The notes: generated by a model from the letters alone, not told the origin. 6,143 nucleotides of DNA from an uncultured Collinsella sp. (GCA_900543275.1 UQQL01000089.1:1-6143), one strand, 5' to 3'; shown: positions 1 through 6,143, counted from the first letter of the stretch. Program-made: numbers and translations.

Positions 1-16
1 TGTGTATAAGAGACAG
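1..16 (+). other. Nextera adapter remnant (mosaic end)
   Basis: These 16 bases are identical to the last 16 of the 19-base Tn5/Nextera mosaic end. They are library adapter left in the assembly, not genome. The matching reverse-complement adapter is found at the other end of the window. An in-frame TAA at 7-9 lies inside the adapter and so does not bound the first gene. Confidence 0.96.
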
Positions 17-1278
17 GCGCGGGGGCCTGCGTGCCCTCGACTGCTCAGGCACTTGAGACCGCAAAGATTACCGCCCGACCCAATACCGGTTCGGGTAGCG
101 ACGTGGTCGGTGGCACCGAGACTCGTATCACTTGGGAGGTCCAGGCCGATGCCGATGAGGAACTGAGCGGTCTTTCGCTGACGTTTGTCGACGGCACGAC
201 CTTTGGTGCGGACGACACGCGTCTGACGATGCTCTCGGGCGATGACCTTATGGACCGTACGCCCATGAAGCCTACGTGCAAGGTCGACGGCCAGACGCTC
301 AAGATCGATTTTGGCGAGACGGCGCCCGCCGGCGGTTATTTCCGTGTCGAGGTCTACGGCGTGACCTTCCCCGTCGAGGGCGGCGACGAGGCTTTTAGCG
401 GCACCTACACGTTGGCTGACGGTTCAACCAAGAAGATCTCCAAGATTCCGTCGGTGGAGATCAAGGGCGTGACGGCATTCGATAACTTCCTGGCCGACCT
501 TAAGGAGCAGCCGTGGGTCGAGGCATGGAATTCCAACATGTTCCTGCGCCTGTTCCTGAACCCGGTCATTTTGGTCCAGAGCCTGCCGATCGTCTTCAAA
601 GGCTTCCTCATGTCGCTCTCGATCGTGCTCGTGGCGTTTCCGCTGGCAATTCCCTTTGGTTTCGCCCTGTCGCTCATGCGCATCTCCAAGTCGCGCATCC
701 TGCGTTGTCTTGCCGGTATCTATGTGAATATCATTCGCGGTACGCCGGCGTTCCTGCAGATCTACATCGCGTTCTTTGGCCTGCCGCTGGCCGGCGTCAA
801 GGTTGACGACTATGTGCTGGGCGTCATCGTCATGGCCATGAACTCGTCCGCCTACCTGTGCGAGATCTTCCGTGCCGGTATTCAATCGATCCCCAAGGGC
901 CAAAACGAGGCGGCTCGCTCGCTGGGCATGAACGCCTTCCAGACACTGCTCTACGTTATGATTCCGCAGACGTTCCGCAATGTCCTGCCTACGTTGACCA
1001 GCGAGTTCATCCTGCTTTACAAGGATACGTCGCTGCTCGCGGCCGTGGGCGTGGTCGAGATCGTCATGAACGCCCGCACCATCGTGGCAACGACGGGCTC
1101 CATCACGCCGTATGTGGTTGCCGCCCTGTTCTACCTGGTCATCACCCTGCCGCTTGCTCGCTTGGTGAGCGGTCTTGAGGCGAGGCTTCTGGGTACTGCC
1201 GAAACCAAGAAGAAGCGTCCCACCAAGAGCGCCGGACAGGTTGTCGCGACGCCCGCCGACCATATCGCCGGTCTGTAA
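17..1278 (+). CDS. Amino-acid ABC transporter permease with N-terminal exported domain (5' partial)
   Basis: This is the membrane-spanning subunit of a polar amino-acid importer (HisM/GlnP-type). The frame is open to the adapter junction, with the first full codon at 19, so the GTG at 31 is probably not the real start. Numbering from that GTG, residues before about 8 (AGACVPSTAQA) look like the end of a signal peptide with an AxA cleavage site. Probably only the start of that signal peptide is missing. Residues 8 to about 150 form a polar, probably beta-rich domain rather than a recognisable periplasmic-binding fold. Residues 180-385 form the transmembrane domain, including the HisM-type stretch IRGTPAFLQIY and the EAA loop that docks the ATPase (E293-A-A, G299, P312). 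A Lys-rich cytoplasmic tail follows. TAA overlaps the Shine-Dalgarno (SD) sequence of the ATPase gene, so the two form an operon. The permease class is sure; the substrate is unknown (glutamine, arginine or cystine are possible), and the N-terminal domain's role is inference. Confidence 0.9.
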
Positions 1279-1290
1279 GGAGGTTCTATT

Positions 1291-2043
<753 letters not shown>

Positions 2044-2069
2044 CGGCGCGTCGAAATTGTCGATATAAC

Positions 2070-2104
2070 AAACGGGGATCGGATAGTATCCGGCCCCCGT
2101 TTTT
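2070..2104 (+). terminator. Rho-independent terminator of the ABC transporter operon
   Basis: The outer stem AAACGGGG (2070-2077) pairs with CCCCGTTT (2095-2102). An inner stem CGGAT (2080-2084) pairs with ATCCG (2088-2092) around an AGT loop. A T-run (2100-2104) follows on the plus strand. It starts 26 nt after the ATPase stop. Read on the minus strand, the hairpin is followed by TTTGTTATAT, so it could also end the converging flavodoxin operon, though less strongly. I saw no separate terminator between 2105 and 2175. Confidence 0.88.
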
Positions 2105-2175
2105 GTTTGGGCATGAGCGACTGTTGTTGTGCGGTGCTCGGCTGTTAGTTGCCTTGCGACTTTCTGGCGGCTTCG

Positions 2176-2595
2176 TTAGGCCAGCTCCGCTCCCAGGGCC
2201 TTGCAGGCCGCCTCGCCCTCATCGTCGGGCGCATCGTAGCAGATGGTGGAGTCCACGACGTTGACGCCGGCCTCGTCGGCGTCGGCTTTCCAGTTATCCA
2301 TCCACTCGCCCTCGGCCCACGAATAGGAGCCAAAGAGGACGACCTTCTTGTCGCCGAGGACTTCCTTGACCTCATCCCACATCGGCTGGAACTCGTCGTA
2401 CTCGAGCTCCTCGGACCCCATGGCGGGGCAGCCGAAGGCGAAGGCGTCATAGTTGGTGACCTTGTCGGCAGAGAAGTCGGCGCAGGAGATGACCTCAGCC
2501 TCGGCACCCGCGGACGTGGCGCCTTCGGAGACGAGGTTTGCCATGGCCTCGGTGTTGCCCGTGCCGCTCCAGTAGACGACGGCGATCTTGCTCAT
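2176..2595 (-). CDS. Flavodoxin, short-chain clostridial type
   Basis: This is a 139-residue, single-domain FMN electron carrier, the usual size for short-chain flavodoxins. The phosphate-binding loop is SGTGNT (residues 10-15), in the clostridial context VVYWSGTGNTE. The loop GCPAMGSEELE (55-65) corresponds to the clostridial flavin-contacting Met-Gly turn (here M59, G60), and GSYSWAEGEW (89-98) supplies the flavin-stacking Trp (W93). The many acidic residues are normal for the family. The ATG start is supported by AAAGGA (2602-2607) 6 nt upstream. It lies 46 nt downstream of the DUF3793 gene on the same strand and is probably the second gene of that operon. Flavodoxins commonly replace ferredoxin under iron shortage. 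That role here is inference, since no Fur-type site was recognised. Confidence 0.95.
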   Translation of the reverse strand: MSKIAVVYWSGTGNTEAMANLVSEGATSAGAEAEVISCADFSADKVTNYDAFAFGCPAMGSEELEYDEFQPMWDEVKEVLGDKKVVLFGSYSWAEGEWMDNWKADADEAGVNVVDSTICYDAPDDEGEAACKALGAELA

Positions 2596-2641
2596 GTTGA
2601 GTCCTTTCAGTTGTGCGGCAGGTTGCCGCGGCTTCTATGTT

Positions 2642-3346
2642 CTATCGGGTTGCCTGGGCAAGTTGCGCCAAGCTGCAGCCCTGCTGATAGACAAAGGTGA
2701 GGTATTGAGTGCAAGCGCGGTAGGCGTCAAACATCGCAAGCGCTTGCTCGACATTCGTGTAGACCTTCCAGGCCCCAAAGACCTTGTAGTTCTCGCCGCG
2801 CTGGACGATAAACTCGTGCACGTCGTCGTAGGGATATCCAAGGAAGTAGCCTATTTCGTGCGGAAACTCGCAGGTGCAGTCGTTGCTGCAGCTAGCTTGC
2901 TGGGGTAGTGCGCATCGAGTCTGGCTACAAGCGCATTCCGCGACGTTATTGCTCGCGAGCGTGATGCGTGATGCCAAATGCACAAGGCATGTCGAAAGGT
3001 CTCTCGTGTCGTAGCCTTCCGAGGCGAGCGCTGTTTGGGCGCGAGGGTCTGCGAAATAGGTGGCGAGGCTTTTGGCTCGGTACACGTACACGAGTGCTCC
3101 GCAGGGCCGCCAGACCAAAACACTCAGGTGGATGCCGAGCGGGTCAAGCTCGCGATTGCACTGGGCGATAACGTTGAGCAGGCGTGCTCGACGTTCTGCG
3201 ATGGTTTCGGTTGTGGTCGAGCCGTTCCCGTGGGCGTAGGTGCCTGGATAGGTAAAGAGCGATGCCGGCTTGATGCCCGCGAGCGTGGGAGAGCAGTTGC
3301 GCACGACCGCTGCCTGAAACGTTGGGATATCTATGGTTCGAGTCAC
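2642..3346 (-). CDS. DUF3793 family protein with a cysteine cluster
   Basis: This is a 234-residue soluble protein of unknown function. It matches the DUF3793 family from memory of its two hallmarks: an N-terminal RNCSPTLAGIKPASLF (residues 16-31) and a C-terminal FPHEIGYFLGYPYDDVHEFI (161-180) followed by GENYKVFGAWKVY. An unusual segment at residues 138-159 holds six cysteines (C138, C140, C145, C153, C157, C159) just before the HEIG motif. That could bind Zn, Fe-S or another metal. The GTG start at 3346 is the only usable one: AAGGAG (3351-3356) is 4 nt upstream, and no other in-frame start precedes an upstream stop. It is first in an operon with flavodoxin. DUF3793 genes are often found beside flavodoxin and Feo iron-transport genes, which suggests but does not prove a metal-linked role. 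Confidence 0.87.
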   Translation of the reverse strand: MTRTIDIPTFQAAVVRNCSPTLAGIKPASLFTYPGTYAHGNGSTTTETIAERRARLLNVIAQCNRELDPLGIHLSVLVWRPCGALVYVYRAKSLATYFADPRAQTALASEGYDTRDLSTCLVHLASRITLASNNVAECACSQTRCALPQQASCSNDCTCEFPHEIGYFLGYPYDDVHEFIVQRGENYKVFGAWKVYTNVEQALAMFDAYRACTQYLTFVYQQGCSLAQLAQATR

Positions 3347-3384
3347 GGCGCTCCTTACGGATCTAAACTGTTAGCCTAGGAAAA

Positions 3385-3412
3385 CTTATACACGAAAGTA
3401 AGCCATGGTCAA
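3385..3412 (-). promoter_or_regulatory. Predicted sigma-70 promoter of the DUF3793-flavodoxin operon
   Basis: On the minus strand, TTGACC (3407-3412) serves as -35 and TATAAG (3385-3390) as -10, separated by 16 bp. Each is one base from consensus. The predicted start near 3378 would leave a leader of about 30 nt to the GTG. This is prediction from sequence only. The region between this promoter and the plus-strand one is A/T-rich compared with its surroundings. Confidence 0.6.
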
Positions 3413-3438
3413 CAAAAAAGTTTGAAGAGGGAAACTAA

Positions 3439-3470
3439 TTGACCGAACAGACATGATTTTGGGTTAAGAT
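3439..3470 (+). promoter_or_regulatory. Possible promoter of the HMA-domain gene
   Basis: TTGACC (3439-3444) is a good -35. The best -10 candidates are TTAAGA (3464-3469) or TAAGAT (3465-3470), giving a long spacer of 19-20 bp and a weak -10. Long spacers are typical of activator-dependent promoters such as those of MerR-family regulators, but no MerR-type dyad is visible in the spacer. The predicted start near 3477 would fall inside the CsoR-like operator, which fits repression. Low certainty. Confidence 0.35.
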
Positions 3471-3474
3471 GGGG

Positions 3475-3491
3475 ACACCCCATGGGGGTAT
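3475..3491. promoter_or_regulatory. CsoR-type operator candidate
   Basis: ACACCCCATGGGGGTAT is a near-palindrome: arms ACACCCC and GGGGTAT pair at 6 of 7 positions around a 3-nt centre. It has the length and layout of CsoR-family sites (ATACCC...GGGGGTAT). As I recall the Bacillus subtilis copZA operator, it agrees at about 14 of 17 positions. It sits 30 nt before the ATG of the HMA-domain gene and overlaps the predicted transcription start. CsoR releases DNA when it binds Cu(I). Related regulators (CstR, RcnR/FrmR types) use similar G/C-tract sites, so the inducer is not certain. No CsoR gene is in the window. Confidence 0.55.
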
Positions 3492-3520
3492 CTAGATAGT
3501 GCTACTTGAAAGGGGAGCGC

Positions 3521-3904
3521 ATGAGTGACTTGCTCAACCCTGCGAATCTCATCGTGCTGGCCGTCATTGCCGTCGGCATGTTTTTTGGACTGCGTCGCAT
3601 TGCCGCTTCGACACACGGGAAGAGTTGCTGCAGCGATGGTACGAGCGGCAAGAAGGCCAAAAAGGTTGTTGTGGTGGATACCGATGCGTCACACTATCCC
3701 TATAGCGATGAGCTGCTCATCGGCGGCATGAGCTGTGACGGCTGCGCTCAGAACGTAGCCAATGCCCTCAATGCGCTGGATGGCGTGTGGGCAACGGTGA
3801 CGTATGCGGACCACACGGCACGCGTGCGCTCTAAGCAGCCGGTTGATCGTGGTGTCCTCGAGACGGCCGTGAAAGATGCGGGCTACTACGTCATGACGCT
3901 GTAA
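3521..3904 (+). CDS. Membrane-anchored heavy-metal-associated (HMA) domain protein with FeoB-associated-like N-terminus
   Basis: This is a 127-residue protein in two parts. Residues 1-37 hold one transmembrane helix (about 9-27), a basic stretch GLRRI and a Cys pair (C36, C37), much like the small Cys-rich FeoB-associated membrane proteins. After a Lys-rich linker (44-48), residues 62-127 form an HMA ferredoxin-like fold with the metal site GGMSCDGCAQNV (C72, C75), as in copper chaperones and CopA N-terminal domains. Positive residues after the helix place the HMA domain in the cytoplasm. The ATG at 3521 is preferred over the TTG at 3506 because AAAGGGGAG (3509-3517) lies between them, directly before the ATG. 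It is transcribed divergently from the DUF3793-flavodoxin operon and sits behind a CsoR-like operator. Binding Cu(I) at the membrane is the likeliest role; handing metal to a transporter elsewhere is inference. Confidence 0.87.
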   Translation: MSDLLNPANLIVLAVIAVGMFFGLRRIAASTHGKSCCSDGTSGKKAKKVVVVDTDASHYPYSDELLIGGMSCDGCAQNVANALNALDGVWATVTYADHTARVRSKQPVDRGVLETAVKDAGYYVMTL

Positions 3905-3924
3905 GCGCCGCCCTGGATGCGCTT
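3903..3924. terminator. Hairpin between convergent genes, weak terminator candidate
   Basis: AAGCGC (3903-3908) and GCGCTT (3919-3924) form a perfect 6-bp stem with a 10-nt loop. The stem begins within the stop codon of the HMA gene, in the 26-nt gap before the end of the convergent YolD-like gene. There is no T-run on either side, so efficient intrinsic termination is doubtful. Confidence 0.3.
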
Positions 3925-3930
3925 CCTTGG

Positions 3931-4356
3931 CTAGGCTCGTCCGCGCAGTTCGATGTCTTGGATGTCGTCGAAGTTGATGGCGATGTCTCGGAGCTTGAGG
4001 AGCTTGAAGGCGGGGAGCGCCTCGTCGAGGATGCCGGTGCGGCTGCGATAGCCGTATGTATCGTAATAGTTGACACGAACCAAGTCGCCACGTTTGAGAC
4101 CCTCGAGCTTTTTAGAAAGTACGAGGGCTTTTTCTTCCGTGAGCTCACGTTTTGGCTCGACGGTGATTTCCTGCTTGCGCACGAGTTCGTAGTATCCCGT
4201 GAGGGCGGCAAAGGGCATAAACTGTGCGGCGCGGTTGGCGCGCACGGCACCGTTGGCAGTGAGCTTGGGGTCGGCGGCGCGGCGTCTGCCCTCGGGGTCC
4301 GCCAGGCGCTCGAAGGCGGTCGGCGGGCGCACGGGCTGCTGCTTGGGTTTAGGCAC
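3931..4356 (-). CDS. YolD-like protein, partner of the Y-family polymerase
   Basis: This is a 141-residue soluble protein of the YolD-like family. The clearest hallmark is RAAQFMPFAALTGYYELV (about residues 42-59), matching the family pattern of AAQFxPFxALxGY, followed by a basic helical stretch and a beta-rich C-terminal half (GDLVRVNYYDTYGYRSRTG). YolD-like genes are typically paired with UmuC/UvrX-type polymerases, and the family has been predicted to do the job of UmuD. That role is unproven. The GTG at 4354-4356 is chosen because GGAGG (4361-4365) lies 5 nt upstream; a TTG at 4366-4368 is in frame but lies against the SD itself. The start overlaps the polymerase stop by 8 nt (GTGCCTAA), so translation is probably coupled and the gene shares the SOS promoter. 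Confidence 0.87.
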   Translation of the reverse strand: MPKPKQQPVRPPTAFERLADPEGRRRAADPKLTANGAVRANRAAQFMPFAALTGYYELVRKQEITVEPKRELTEEKALVLSKKLEGLKRGDLVRVNYYDTYGYRSRTGILDEALPAFKLLKLRDIAINFDDIQDIELRGRA

Positions 4357-5854
4357 GATGTCCTCCAACTTGGCCGTTGCGTTCGCGCGCGGTGGCGCCG
4401 GCGGTAAAGCTTAATCCCTTGACGAGCGCGTTCTTGCCGTACTTGCCTTTCACGGCCAGGACGGCGCGCGCCAGGTCGCGCTCGCGCTCATCGGCCTCGA
4501 TATCGCTGAACAGATCGATGGTGGCAAATTCCTCGGGCATGAGGTTGCCAAATCCCAGGTTGATGCGCTTGACCGGTCGTTTGGGATCGACTGTTTGTGC
4601 CCAAAGGTCATCGAAATACCCCATGATCTTCTTAAACGAATTAGTGCGCTCGGGCAGCTTTCGCGAGGCGTTGGAGTGCGCAAAGAGCGCGGCATAGCCA
4701 CCACGCGGTTTGCCGCCGTGTTCGCCCACAAAGATGCCATCGATTGCCTGCGCTTCGCGCACCAGACGACGCCTTTCGTCATCGCGCTGGACGGGCTTGG
4801 GAGCACGGGGCGCGAGCTCGGGGCCGGCAGTTGCGGTGGGTTCGATGCTCGATGTACTCGAGCGCAGGTGTCCGCAGCCGTCTATATACTGCGCCGTGCC
4901 GCTGACGTTGAGCCGGCGTATGTCGGCGCGCTCGCTTGCATAGCCCACAAAGAGCGAGATGCTGTCGCACACCACGTGCTTGTCGATCAAATCCAGCACG
5001 GCGGCATCGACCATTTCGCGCAAGACGGTGTAGGCCTGCTCGTAGGCATAGCCCTTCGAGAGCACCTGCCCCGTGGTGGTCGAGGTCGCTTGCGGGCGAT
5101 AGGCTTGGATATCGGCGATGGTCGTTGGCTCGCGCCCAAAGGCGTGGTCGATAAGATATTCGGCATTGACGCCGAGCTCATCGTAAAGCAGGTTTTCGTC
5201 GAGCGCGGCGACACCCATCAGATCGTAGACGCCGTACTTTTCGAGGCGGGCTGCCACGCCGGGGCCGATGCCCCAGATATCGGTAATGGGACGATGAGGC
5301 CAGATCTCCTTGCGAAAGGTCTCGTCGTCGAGTATGCCGATGCGGCTGGGTACGTGCTTGGCGGTAATGTCGAGCGCTACCTTGGCCTGGAATAGGTTGG
5401 GGCCGATGCCGACCGTCGCCGTGATGCCGGTGCGCGCGAGGACCTCGTCGCGCAGCGTGCAGGCGAACCCTTCCGCATCTGTGTGATAGAGGTCCAGATA
5501 GGGCGTCACGTCGATAAAGCACTCATCGATGGAGTAGACGTGCACGTCCTGGGGGCTGACGTATTCCAGATAGATACCGTAGATTTTCGCCGACACCTCC
5601 ATGTAATGCTGCATGCGCGGTACGGCCGTGATGTAGTCGATGCCATCGGGAATTTCGAACAGACGGCAGCGATTGCGTATCCCGAGGTCCTTCATGGCCT
5701 GTGTGATGGCGAGGCAGATGGTCGTGCGCCCGCGCGATTCGTCGGCAACGACCAGGTTGGTGGTGAGCGGATCGAGCCCACGGTCGACGCACTCGACGCT
5801 GGCATAAAACGTCTTGAGGTCGATGCAGATATAGGTGTGCTGCTCGTGCGCCAT
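4349..5854 (-). CDS. Y-family translesion DNA polymerase (UmuC/UvrX type)
   Basis: This 501-residue error-prone polymerase copies past damaged bases. Palm catalytic acids are D12 (CIDLKTFYASVE) and D110-E111 (SIDECFIDVT); Y17 is at the steric-gate position. A thumb helix-hairpin-helix is seen at ITDIWGIGPGVAARLEKYGV (190-209). The little-finger domain starts near 235. Within it, about residues 324-394 form a polar Pro/Ala/Arg/Gly-rich stretch that I do not place in the usual family alignment. The conserved core resumes at ASRKLPERTNSF, runs through LGFGNLMPEEF and IDLFSD, and ends with the usual ARERNGQVGGHRA. ATG 5854 is chosen over GTG 5875 because the SD GGAAGGA lies between them, 5 nt before the ATG. 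The upstream promoter and two LexA boxes indicate SOS induction. The YolD-like gene overlaps its 3' end. Confidence 0.95.
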   Translation of the reverse strand: MAHEQHTYICIDLKTFYASVECVDRGLDPLTTNLVVADESRGRTTICLAITQAMKDLGIRNRCRLFEIPDGIDYITAVPRMQHYMEVSAKIYGIYLEYVSPQDVHVYSIDECFIDVTPYLDLYHTDAEGFACTLRDEVLARTGITATVGIGPNLFQAKVALDITAKHVPSRIGILDDETFRKEIWPHRPITDIWGIGPGVAARLEKYGVYDLMGVAALDENLLYDELGVNAEYLIDHAFGREPTTIADIQAYRPQATSTTTGQVLSKGYAYEQAYTVLREMVDAAVLDLIDKHVVCDSISLFVGYASERADIRRLNVSGTAQYIDGCGHLRSSTSSIEPTATAGPELAPRAPKPVQRDDERRRLVREAQAIDGIFVGEHGGKPRGGYAALFAHSNASRKLPERTNSFKKIMGYFDDLWAQTVDPKRPVKRINLGFGNLMPEEFATIDLFSDIEADERERDLARAVLAVKGKYGKNALVKGLSFTAGATARERNGQVGGHRA

Positions 5855-5868
5855 CCGTGTCCTTCCAT

Positions 5869-5882
5869 CAAACACATGTTCT
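5869..5882 (-). promoter_or_regulatory. LexA (SOS) box 1, promoter-distal
   Basis: On the minus strand this reads AGAACATGTGTTTG, matching the Gram-positive SOS consensus CGAACRNRYGTTYC at 12 of 14 positions. It lies in the leader of the polymerase mRNA, 14 nt before the ATG, just downstream of the predicted transcription start. Confidence 0.7.
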
Positions 5883-5885
5883 TAT

Positions 5886-5899
5886 CGAATACATGTTCG
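5886..5899 (-). promoter_or_regulatory. LexA (SOS) box 2, at the promoter
   Basis: On the minus strand this reads CGAACATGTATTCG, 12 of 14 against the Gram-positive consensus and one base from CGAAC-N4-GTTCG. It is the core of a longer exact inverted repeat with 8-bp arms TTATCGAA (5882-5889) and TTCGATAA (5896-5903). It abuts the -10 element and covers the predicted start, so LexA bound here would block transcription. Its centre is 17 nt from that of box 1. Confidence 0.82.
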
Positions 5900-5928
5900 A
5901 TAATACCTGCTTGCGCGGACATCGTCAA
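5900..5928 (-). promoter_or_regulatory. Sigma-70 promoter of the polymerase-YolD operon
   Basis: On the minus strand, TTGACG (5923-5928) and TATTAT (5900-5905) are each one base from consensus with an ideal 17-bp spacer. The predicted start near 5893 gives a leader of about 40 nt. The -10 overlaps the right arm of the inverted repeat around SOS box 2, so LexA control is well placed. Confidence 0.75.
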
Positions 5929-6095
5929 AACCTGTCCCTCTTTGGCGGGTATGGTCGTGCGGTTGCATCGGGTTTTTTAACGCAGCTCTAAAGAGCGCGA
6001 AACAGCTCGGAAAACCTCGCTTCGTAGCATGAGTCTAACGATTGATACCGCCTATACGCACGGAAGGGTTGTGGGGATAATGGTCGACTATGGGT
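5929..6095. other. Non-coding stretch at contig edge
   Basis: I see no supported gene here. It holds a six-T run (5973-5978) and a small hairpin (GCTC 5985-5988 with GAGC 5993-5996, extended by CGC/GCG with one bulge). The T-run precedes the hairpin on the plus strand and reads as A on the minus strand, so this is not an intrinsic terminator. An ATG at 6080 near the edge lacks a good SD and runs straight into adapter, so it cannot be judged. Confidence 0.5.
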
Positions 6096-6143
6096 CTGTC
6101 TCTTATACACATCTGACGCTGCCGACGACGGAGAGAGTGTAGA
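6096..6143 (+). other. Nextera adapter read-through with i5 index
   Basis: 6096-6128 is the exact reverse complement of the Nextera read-1 transposase adapter. It is followed by an 8-base index CGGAGAGA (6129-6136; its reverse complement TCTCTCCG is, from memory, i5 index S511) and by GTGTAGA (6137-6143), the start of the reverse-complemented P5 flow-cell sequence. This is artificial sequence and marks the true end of the genomic insert at about 6095. Confidence 0.97.

Noticed and set aside
3419..3436. AGTTT/AAACT inverted repeat between the divergent promoters
   Set aside because: Only 5-bp arms with an 8-nt gap; expected by chance in A/T-rich intergenic DNA and no match to a known operator such as a Fur box.
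3506..3520. TTG at 3506 as the start of the HMA-domain protein
   Set aside because: The SD sequence AAAGGGGAG lies downstream of this TTG and just before the ATG at 3521, so the TTG is inside the ribosome-binding region.
4595..5395. Open frame of 266 codons on the plus strand opposite the polymerase
   Set aside because: It is a shadow of the polymerase gene, has no SD, and shows no recognisable motif.
5855..5875. GTG at 5875 as polymerase start
   Set aside because: The extra seven codons contain the SD for ATG 5854 and part of SOS box 1. Family members start close to the catalytic CIDLK segment.
5973..5999. T-run plus hairpin as an intrinsic terminator
   Set aside because: The order is wrong on both strands: the T-run precedes the stem on the plus strand and becomes an A-run on the minus strand.

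Overview
The window is one short-read contig, probably from a high-GC gut actinobacterium of the Coriobacteriia (Collinsella-like). That guess rests on the GC-rich third codon positions, the family mix (clostridial-type short flavodoxin, DUF3793, a YolD/UmuC-type polymerase pair) and an actinobacterial/Firmicutes-style SOS box. It was not tested by any search. Both ends are library adapter, not genome: 1-16 is the end of the Nextera mosaic end, and 6096-6143 is a Nextera read-through including an i5 index. The biological sequence is therefore about 17-6095.

Layout, left to right. (1) 17-2043, plus strand: an amino-acid ABC importer operon. It has a permease, cut at its 5' end by the contig edge and carrying an unusual exported N-terminal domain, followed by a GlnQ-type ATPase. 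The operon closes with a strong hairpin/T-tract terminator (2070-2104). (2) 2176-3346, minus strand: a two-gene operon of a DUF3793 protein, with an unusual six-cysteine cluster, then a short-chain flavodoxin. (3) 3347-3520: a divergent control region holding a good minus-strand promoter, a weaker plus-strand promoter, and a near-palindrome that closely resembles CsoR-type copper operators. (4) 3521-3904, plus strand: a small membrane-anchored protein joining a FeoB-associated-like N-terminus (one TM helix plus a Cys pair) to a heavy-metal-associated (HMA) domain. (5) 3931-5854, minus strand: a UmuC/UvrX-type Y-family DNA polymerase translationally overlapped by a YolD-like gene. Upstream are a near-consensus promoter and two LexA-type SOS boxes. 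(6) 5929-6095: a short stretch with no supported gene.

How they may work together. The first pair imports an amino acid; its binding protein is not in the window. The middle genes look like a metal/redox module: flavodoxin and DUF3793 are often seen near iron-transport genes, and the divergent HMA protein under a CsoR-like site suggests copper responsiveness. The last pair is an SOS-inducible translesion synthesis cassette. The points most worth a second look are the CsoR-like operator before the HMA fusion gene, the Cys cluster in the DUF3793 protein, the roughly 70-residue insertion in the polymerase little-finger region, the tandem SOS boxes, and the exported domain on the permease. I did not find a convincingly new multi-gene system.
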